DNA from: Atopsyche davidsoni
Taxonomy: Eukaryota; Arthropoda; Insecta; Trichoptera; Hydrobiosidae
Reading direction: 5' to 3'
Length of the DNA: 64,000 nt
Assembly (NCBI GenBank): GCA_022113835.1
Contig: JAILWY010000005.1
Location: forward strand, 2,994,501-3,058,500
Below, one piece after another: positions 57,275 through 64,000 of this stretch (within the stretch, counting starts at the first letter, position 1; the number at the start of each line of letters is the position of its first letter). Both the position numbers and the translations under genes were made by a program. The notes under the pieces were generated by a model that was not told the origin of the DNA, searched no databases, and was given only the letters and a program-made list of their open reading frames with translations.

Positions 57275-57790
57275 GGTAAAACGGTCCTTTTTTTGTGGCA
57301 GACGGGGGATGGACACCAAGCAAGGTTAGGTTAGGTAGCAAGACCCATAAGCATTATGCAGAATCAAAGAAATATTTTTGTGGTCTCCGTTGGAAATACA
57401 GCGTGCTTACAACAATTTTCAGCATATTGTTTCGGCAGATTCTCTTTTTTACGATAACGCATCTTTTACAACTAGAGATAAGCCTTTACCCGGCGGCGTT
57501 TCCGGTCCCGCTGCGTAGCCTTCCTGAATACCGAGTTCGCCACGTACGCGCAGTCCACGTGGCGGCTGTCGCAGCAGCCGGCGGCCGCGGCTCCCTTACA
57601 AACAGATAAATCAAATTGTAAAAGGAATCGTGCAGCCTGAATTCGGAAATAACCCTCCGCTTTTTTGTATGTTGATCCAAAAGAAACTAGTGCGTTTGAC
57701 ACGAGGAGGACACGCGATCTGAATGACCTCCCCGCGGAAAGATGTTTCGCATTTTTAAACTGCATCTGCATTTGATACGCTGTGGCGTTG
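57275..57790. other. GC-richer island with CpG-rich core
   Basis: The core at 57485-57600 is CpG-rich (ccggcggcgtttccggtccc, gcagccggcggccgcggctc). Frames are open on both strands, as expected for such composition. A ggttaggttaggt motif sits at about 57324. Candidate regulatory element. Confidence 0.35.
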
Positions 57791-58254
57791 GCATTGAAAA
57801 AAACTAAGAAGCAATAAAAAAATTAAATAGTTTATATATTAAAACACACTTAAAATATTAGAACACAACTGAAATAGTTTGAGCGGTATTTGAACTTGTG
57901 ATCAGTCAGTCAAAAAGTCATCAATTTTTACAACAAAACAATGTGATCAATATAACAATAATTATCGCTGACATGCGATAAGTAGTTCTGTGTATTCTCC
58001 TTGTGTATGCAAATGAATTGTTACGCAATGGCAATTATTAGACAAGCAGCCTAGGAAATACTGTATTTATTTTGCATACAAGGCAGTTATTATTTATTAT
58101 TTTAAGAAAGAAAAATAGTTTATTATTTTCTCATTTTTTATTGTGCTCTTTTTACCACATGAAATAAATAATTAAATCTGATTTTTGTAATACTTTTGCA
58201 TGAACGGCCAAAGAGCAAGTGTGTACATTTATATGCAGATTATCATAATAATAA
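57791..58254. other. AT-rich spacer
   Basis: Nothing recognised. Confidence 0.4.
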
Positions 58255-58640
58255 CACACTAAAGGCGGGGCGGGTACTAGTACCCGTTTCGCGGACTGCT
58301 GTTTAAAAACGGGGCGTGTATTAATAATACCTTTTTGAATGTGTTTACTTTAAAAGCGGCAGAAAGTCATTTTACTCTTTAGGTTTATAGCTCGTAATGT
58401 TTGATTAGACTCGTCAACGTTACTTCTACCAATACTTTCCAATGATTCTGAACAAAATGACAATGAAGACGTGGAGTGGTCAGAGAATGATAATCCTCCA
58501 ATTATTGAATAATTTTTAGGACACAGTGGTGTTATTGTGATGCCAAGTAATCTGAAAAGTATGTTTGAAGTCGTTCAACTTTTTATAGGAAACGATTTAT
58601 TTGACTACATGCAAATCAAAGAGTGTATAGACTAGATTTC
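58255..58640 (+). mobile_element. piggyBac-like element, N-terminal relic
   Basis: An end-like segment with a perfect 16-bp palindrome, cgggtactagtacccg (58271-58286), precedes a decayed frame resembling the N-terminal part of piggyBac-family (PGBD) transposases. The rest of the element is missing to the right. Confidence 0.6.
58444..58635 (+). pseudogene. piggyBac-like transposase fragment
   Basis: An acidic stretch (DSEQNDNEDVEWSENDN) is followed after one in-frame stop (58510-58512) by FLGHSGVIVMPSN, then a VVQLFIGNDLFDYMQIKE segment, then TAG at 58633. This order (acidic region, F-x-G-x-S-G-V, then x-x-L-F-x-x-x-L-x-D/x-I/M) matches the start of the PGBD DDE domain. No catalytic Asp is retained. 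Confidence 0.6.
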
Positions 58641-59195
58641 ACACAGTTTAGTCAATTTAGTTACCCGCTTAAAGTGTGTTAAAAGTTCAACTTATATTAA
58701 AACTTTGATACAAAAATTGAAAATATGTGTTCGACTGTTTGTTTCAGCTGTTATGCAAATATTCACAAAACAGTATTTTAAACACGTTGATAATACATTT
58801 TTGGTTAGTTATAATTAAATCTTCCTCTACTTTCGATAAAATTAATTTTACATTTAATTTATAATCATTTTAAGTAAATAAATTCTCTTCGAGGATTCGC
58901 TGATACTTTATATTTATTCCATAAAATTATATCATAATAAATTTTAAATATGAACCTTGTAATTAAAAGCTGCTTAAACTATTCTTAGCATTAAAACGTT
59001 TCACTGTGAAAAATAAATAAAAAAATGTAAAGAAAATATAGATAAATTAACGGTTAATTTTTTTATTGATCAAAGACGACGAAAAAAATGATGACTGCAA
59101 CTGTTATGAAATGGAATTTTAAAAAAAAGCCCTATGAGGTATAAAATCAACCATAGTTTAACAAAAAAAAAAATATACCAGAAAGTCGTTTTAAA
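58641..59195. other. AT-rich spacer
   Basis: Nothing recognised. Confidence 0.4.
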
Positions 59196-59199
59196 AAAG

Positions 59200-59830
59200 T
59201 TACATCGTTAACTGATATAAACTTCCATTACAGCACAATAGACACAGGCGATCCGAGGCAAGAAAATCCTCCCAAGCCATCAATACGTTTCCCCTCATAG
59301 CAAAGCAAGACTCACTCACTGTCAATGCTGGATGGGGAAAATTAGCCAAGTGCCTCCTCTGCAGCCAGAGAAGCATGGGACACGCCATCGACCACTTGCT
59401 CTGGCTTCACTCACGGTGTGCTATATTTATCCCGGTGAAGCCTTATCAATGATCATAATTACTATTAAATAAAAAATCTATAAAATATTATTGCAGCTGG
59501 AATATATCTTCTTCCATCGAGGAGTTTGTTTTCATGCTTAAAATATTATTTTTTTATAAACAAGACCACAGCTAACACCAAGGCGTGTTTACGACTTGGC
59601 ACAAAACTTCGGCCGGAAGCACTACAACATCTGAATCAATAAATATAATTATTGGGGAGCACTGCGAGTCCAGATTGGGGCCATTTACAGACCCGCCCCG
59701 GTGGTTTGTTCGTCTTCTGCTTTACGAGTGCCATTTGTCGGAGGGCCGGGGTGATTCGGACGGAATCGAAGGATTGTTCGTTTTTCTATTCAGCTTCATC
59801 CCTCGCTTGGAAGGGTTGCTTGATTAGTTT
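59200..59830. other. GC-richer island pair
   Basis: Islands at 59220-59440 and 59575-59830, with unrecognised frames (59200-59388 minus, 59585-59827 plus). The second contains gaatcaataaatataattat (about 59633) and ccgccccggtgg (about 59693). Candidate noncoding elements. Confidence 0.3.
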
Positions 59831-59842
59831 ATTTTAATATAC

Positions 59843-59868
59843 AGGGTGTCTAGAGTCTCTTAGTTTGT
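59843..59868 (+). mobile_element. Tc1/IS630-type solo end
   Basis: tatacagggtgtc is the same kind of terminus as those at 28436 and 50494 (TA followed by a ggtgtc core). No matching right end is visible downstream. Confidence 0.35.
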
Positions 59869-60041
59869 TTTTCTCCGGAATATATATATTTTTTAGTTGA
59901 TAGATTTATAGTAATATGTTTAAACCTAGCATTCAGAAAAAACCGGTTTAATTCCTAAATATTCAAATTTTAACATAAAACATAACGCCAAATGGATATT
60001 TATAGTTGTTGTGTAAACTATGCATTATATTACATATATGT

Positions 60042-60232
60042 CTATTTTGTGAATTGAACGTCAGTCAAATGCGTTTTAATTACCTTTACAGGCTTATATT
60101 ACTTACTAATATGATAAGGCGCATTTTTTCACACACAAATCCTACACAAGTCACGATAATATTTTTTGATGGGAGTTTCTTTGAAATCATGTTCAATGTG
60201 TGAAAAAATGTGCCTTATCACATTATATTATA
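60042..60232. repeat. tRNA-core repeat family, core-less copy h
   Basis: Has the second-subfamily left end (tctattttgtgaattgaacg, attacctttacaggcttata, ttactaatatgataaggc) and the right side (acaagtcacgataatatttt, gagtttctttgaaatcat, gtgccttatcacattatatt). Only a remnant of the T-arm (cacaaatcctacaca) stands in the middle. Inverted outer blocks make it a small fold-back. Confidence 0.72.
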
Positions 60233-61240
60233 GAAGTATAGAAAAAAAACAAATGTGATTTCCTGCATAATGGTTCAAGTAATGAGTGATGGAAGTTTTT
60301 TTTATAAATCCACAAATCATTCTATAGGTTTCTTAAAAAATAATTCTTTTCTAACCATCATTCTATTGCAAATTTTTTTTAGTATTTCTTTTATTTTACA
60401 TATATGAAACATAGCAAATAAAAACATATTTTATTAAATTTAGTAAAAAAAGTAAAACTTCGATTAAAATAATATTTACAACCTTCATGTTTTCATGGTT
60501 TTAATCGATTGAAATGTATATTTGTTTTGTTAATATAAATAAAGTTTATTTAATATGAAAATCTTTTTTCATACTTCAATGAGGTATTTAATTTAATTAT
60601 AGCCAACTATTTCCTATGTTTAAGCCCTCACGATTCGGTTGAAATATCAGCTGAGTTATAATTATGAAAAAGCCTGAGGGGATGTTCGGTAGAATAAAGA
60701 CGAACACAGCGCCTCAAAAAACTTGTGTAAATGACAAATTAATTAAAAACAGCCTCCCCTATGCGGGAAAGATGCCCCAATAGATAGTTCTGCCAAGCCA
60801 AAGACTTTTAAAGTACTTTAAAGAACAATCAAGCAATCTAGTAGAAAATTTTCTTTAAGATCATTACGTAAGTACAATTATGAGTTTTAAAATTATTCAA
60901 AAAAATAGACAATGCTTTAACTTAAAAGTTTTTGCCACTTAAAACATATTGAGTATTGATTATTTATTACTTTTATATTAAAAGCTTAATGATGTTAAGA
61001 AATATTTTCAACAGCAATACAACGTGATTAATTATAATAAATCCGTATTTATAAACAGTCAATAAATATTCCCCAACTAATATTTCTGTATATAGAACTC
61101 AATATAAAAATATTATGATTTTATAACTCCCCTAAAATAACGATACAAAAATTGATCTAATTGGATAAAACTGTTCACTCTTTTCTAATGAAGACACAAT
61201 CAAATTCTTTCAGAGCGTGCTCATATTGAAACAAAAATAA
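60233..61240. other. AT-rich spacer
   Basis: A mildly GC-richer patch lies at 60600-60790. No gene seen. Confidence 0.4.
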
Positions 61241-61244
61241 AGCC

Positions 61245-61480
61245 TATTTCCGTTTTAAACTTGCCGTGGCATATCACTGACAGGATTAATTTGCTGGGAT
61301 AAGTACATCAAAAATTTCACGGAAGGCTTTTCGAAGTTCCGCACGCAATGGTGGTCGGCTTTGGAAGTGAAATTGCCTTCGTGTATGCAGTTTTCAGAAA
61401 ATTTATAATCCCGCAAAGCCGACTCGACAGTGCAGACGAAAGATGGCACTTAAAAGAGGATTCGTGTTTCGTTGCATTTT
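61245..61480. other. GC-richer island
   Basis: Contains gacaggattaatttgctggg (61279-61298), whose GGATTAA is an Otx/Bicoid-type core. The minus-strand frame 61255-61449 is unrecognised. Candidate regulatory element. Confidence 0.3.
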
Positions 61481-61745
61481 CGATGTAATAAATTTAAAAC
61501 TTAAAACTACATGACTGTATCGCAGACATTTTTTTGCTTTTTAATTGTTTAATTTAATATATAATTGAGACCTGCGATAAGTAGTAAATTGATGAGATAT
61601 AGGGCTGATTTGTAGACTATGAATTATTATAGCGTTGAACTGAATGACGTCGCTCTAGATGGAAATAACAGCATGAATAAAACAGGAATTGGTTTCTGGG
61701 CAATCCAGTGCTGAAACTAGATTTTCAGCAGTAATGTTTTCTGTA
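61481..61745. other. AT-rich spacer
   Basis: Nothing recognised. Confidence 0.35.
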
Positions 61746-62460
61746 TCGGAGACTTGTCATAATAGAGTTTGGCAGTTAAGGTGCTAGTTCGTGGCAGAGA
61801 GCTGCAATATCCCCTGCAAGACATCTCAATTACCGGCCGAGCAGCCGCGGCTGCAGCGCGAGCTCGTCATGCTATTATTTCCGTATTAATCATTGCAGGG
61901 CTGTGTGATGTGATGGTAACCATCGTTCCCGAAGCAGTGGGACTCACGACTTTCTGGCCAAGCTCACACTATGGTTTATATAACGGTCGCTTACCAACTT
62001 AAGAGTTTCGGATTCTGGAAACAAATTTTTGATGCTAAGAAAAAATCCCAAAAACTAAGTCACGTCCAAGTCCCAGTAGTAGGCAAGACTGCATTTTTGA
62101 CTTGAATTTACTGTGCTTAAACATTTCAGACTGTTTCATTAATACGTGCACAAAGCCTTGTATTCCTTTCATGGTGCACTCTGTGTGTACTTCTTCCGCG
62201 GCTGGTTCATCAGCAGAGGAGTGAGGGTTGCTGGAATGCAAATTATTGCATTAGCTCTGCTATAAAGCGAAAACAGATTGGCCAAGTTTCGCGATGCAAT
62301 ATGGCCCGAGTCGTGTAGATTAAGTGATTTATCAATTTCGTAGAGACATCCAGCACAATCAACTATGAATTAAGCTCGACGCTCGAGCTTTTGCTGCCGT
62401 TTGCGAACTTTCAGGATAATTAAGTGCATTTCCGCTGCTGTAAAGTGAATTATTTTCATT
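61746..62460. other. GC-richer island cluster
   Basis: Contains the perfect 14-bp palindrome gcagccgcggctgc (61841-61854). Unrecognised frames at 61769-62002 (plus) and 62035-62241 (minus). Candidate conserved noncoding elements. Confidence 0.3.
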
Positions 62461-63837
62461 TAATTTTCTAATAATACACAAGGAAAAATGTTTTTTTGGT
62501 TGCTTTGTGGGAGATTTTTTGAGACAGAAATAAATCCATGAATTTTCTTTTTGAATTAACTATTTTTGATAATTTAACAGCTGCGTTTAATTCCAAACAT
62601 GTTCATCAGAAAGGGCAAACAATATTTAAAAAAATAATATCTTACAACGTTAATTTGTGTTCAATTTATGGTTATTTTTTAAACTAAGGTTTGTTTGTGG
62701 TATATCGATGACAATTATATAAAGAATTTAATTTAAGAAGTTTTGATTTTTTTTGAACATCAACGTATAGATACAATATAATAGAAAAAATAATGTTAGC
62801 TCATCGAAAGTGTCTACAAAGATAATATAGTGCCAATACCAGAAAACATTTAACAGCAAAAGAAGCTGCATGTAATAATTTTAACATAACAATTTTCACT
62901 TACAGAATTAAATTTTCTATTCAAAAATAAAAGTCTTTAAAAGTTTTATAATTCAAAAAAAATAACCTTTATAAATATGAAAAAAAGTATAATTACTTGT
63001 CATACCAAAAAATCAACATTTCACAACAATGGATCTACATAAATCATAAATTTATTTATAACTTTTATACTGAATGTAATAATTTTTTTTATCCCAACAT
63101 TATTTACCAACAAGCTTAGGAGTGAAAATTGAATTTTTTTAAAGTAAAAAAAAATTATACGAAGTACTTGAAGTACGATGTTATAGGTTTTGAAAACTAA
63201 TATTATATTTAAAATTAAATTTGAAATTTAAATTACACAAAGCTATCAAATAACTTCTGATATATAAATAGTTAAGTTCACAAAAACAATTTCGCAGTGA
63301 TATTTAAATTAAAATGTTACGCTTAATATAAAAATTATTACTTCGATCTGCTAAAATATTTTATTAAAAAATAACTATTTTTTTATCAAAGCATGAAAGC
63401 TCAACAGCGGCCAGATAAATTCTCAAGTATAATTGTACATCTATTGATATTTGATCCGCCCAAAAGAAACGCTTGTTTGTGCCTCTATTTAAATATTAAT
63501 AGCAAAGATCAAAGGCACGCCTGAAAATGTTGTACCCTTGAAAAACCAAGGTCAAATATCTAAAGGATATCATCTTGAAGATGCTTGTTACAAATAACAA
63601 GGCGATCCGTGTGAGTTCGTGGGGTGATGAATGAGTGGCGTCAAGTAACGGGGAGAATAAGGGTGTGCAGGTGGCGGGAGTGCCGGGGTTTCTAAATATA
63701 CTTTCAGACGCTTCACAAATATATTCGTGAACACATCTCCATTTATTTTTATTAAATAGAATTTATAATATATCAATCCTCTTTATGGATTCTTGGTATT
63801 TTCTACGTAAAGCATTTTTTTGACTTTATTAAAATTC
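62461..63837. other. AT-rich spacer with island at 63590-63720
   Basis: The island gtgtgcaggtggcgggagtg (about 63662) is short. No gene seen elsewhere. Confidence 0.4.
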
Positions 63838-64000
63838 TATATTATTACAAATAAGTCTTACAGGTTTTTTTCAAGTTTGACGCTTTATTGTGAAACAATT
63901 GTTACAAGCTCATTTTTCAAAGTATTGTCCATCGCTAGCCATTACTTTTTCCCATCTTTCTGGCAATTTTCGGATACCATCTCGAAAAAACAATGTGTCT
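63838..64000 (-). mobile_element. Mariner-family element, 3' end (runs off the window)
   Basis: A terminal-repeat-like segment ttacaaataagtcttacagg (63846-63865) and a short 3' UTR precede, on the minus strand, the last codons of a mariner-type transposase. It belongs to a different lineage from the element at 13497, whose ends and untranslated sequence differ. The rest lies to the right of this window. Confidence 0.75.
63910..64000 (-). pseudogene. Mariner-family transposase C-terminus (partial)
   Basis: Reads FFRDGIRKLPERWEKVMASD followed by GQYFEK and TGA (63912-63910). The LPERWEKV-x-x-SDGQYFE block is the conserved mariner C-terminus. Only about 30 codons are inside the window and their frame is intact, so whether the element is functional cannot be judged here. 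It is classed as a pseudogene only for want of the rest. Confidence 0.7.

Noticed and set aside
57324..57337. ggttaggttaggt as telomeric repeat (TTAGG)n
   Set aside because: Only two units, with an inserted T; similar short CCTAACCTAA strings occur at several dispersed places and do not form an array.
1..64000. CRISPR arrays, bacterial operons, prophage or plasmid features
   Set aside because: The regular repeats are far longer than CRISPR repeats, coding density is near zero and the transposons are all eukaryotic types.

Overview
This is AT-rich eukaryotic DNA with no complete, intact protein-coding gene that I can support. The transposon relics point to an arthropod, most likely an insect with a large, repeat-rich genome: a Mos1-like mariner, three fragments of a Tc1/IS630-type family opening with an MERxTIEQRVF-type start (DUF4817-like), a piggyBac relic, pogo/Tigger-type termini and Penelope-like tails. 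I cannot name the species. No bacterial-style operons, ribosome binding sites or CRISPR arrays are present. Nearly every long open frame I checked is either a transposon relic or a chance frame inside a GC-richer island.

Layout. 1-5 kb: AT-rich, with a short exon-like stretch at 765-824 and a retroposed copy at 4777-5043 flanked by an exact 14-bp target duplication. 5-13 kb: AT-rich spacer, three GC-richer islands and two pieces of a palindromic MITE. 13-20 kb: the densest transposon region, holding a dead mariner (13497-14736), a strongly GC-rich island, palindromic MITE copies, a DUF4817-type fold-back, a 295-bp tandem duplication, a roughly 330-bp satellite-like array with a hAT-type MITE nested in it, and another DUF4817-type fragment. 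20-28 kb: islands alternating with AT-rich spacer, a 220-bp Penelope-tail-like palindrome and the first copy of a repeat with a 76-nt tRNA-like core. 28-31 kb: a second Tc1-type relic, then a degenerate tandem array carrying a nested tRNA-core fold-back. 31-38 kb: mostly spacer and islands. 38-43 kb: a pogo-type MITE whose right half was tandemly duplicated with its flank, then three more tRNA-core repeats. 43-58 kb: spacer and islands with the best-preserved palindromic MITE (46579-46803), a third Tc1-type relic full of perfect hairpins (50494-51081), a compact tRNA-core fold-back and a possible first coding exon on the minus strand (56165-56287). 58-64 kb: a piggyBac relic, several islands, one more repeat copy and the 3' end of a second mariner running off the right edge.

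The many short GC-richer islands in AT-rich DNA look like an intergenic or intronic landscape of constrained noncoding elements, possibly around a developmental gene. That is inference and needs cross-species alignment. The most distinctive content is (1) the repeat family whose core is a 76-nt tRNA-like module repeatedly packaged in head-to-head fold-backs, and (2) several perfect short hairpins inside transposon relics that look like template-switch scars. One of these removed the third catalytic Asp of the mariner transposase.
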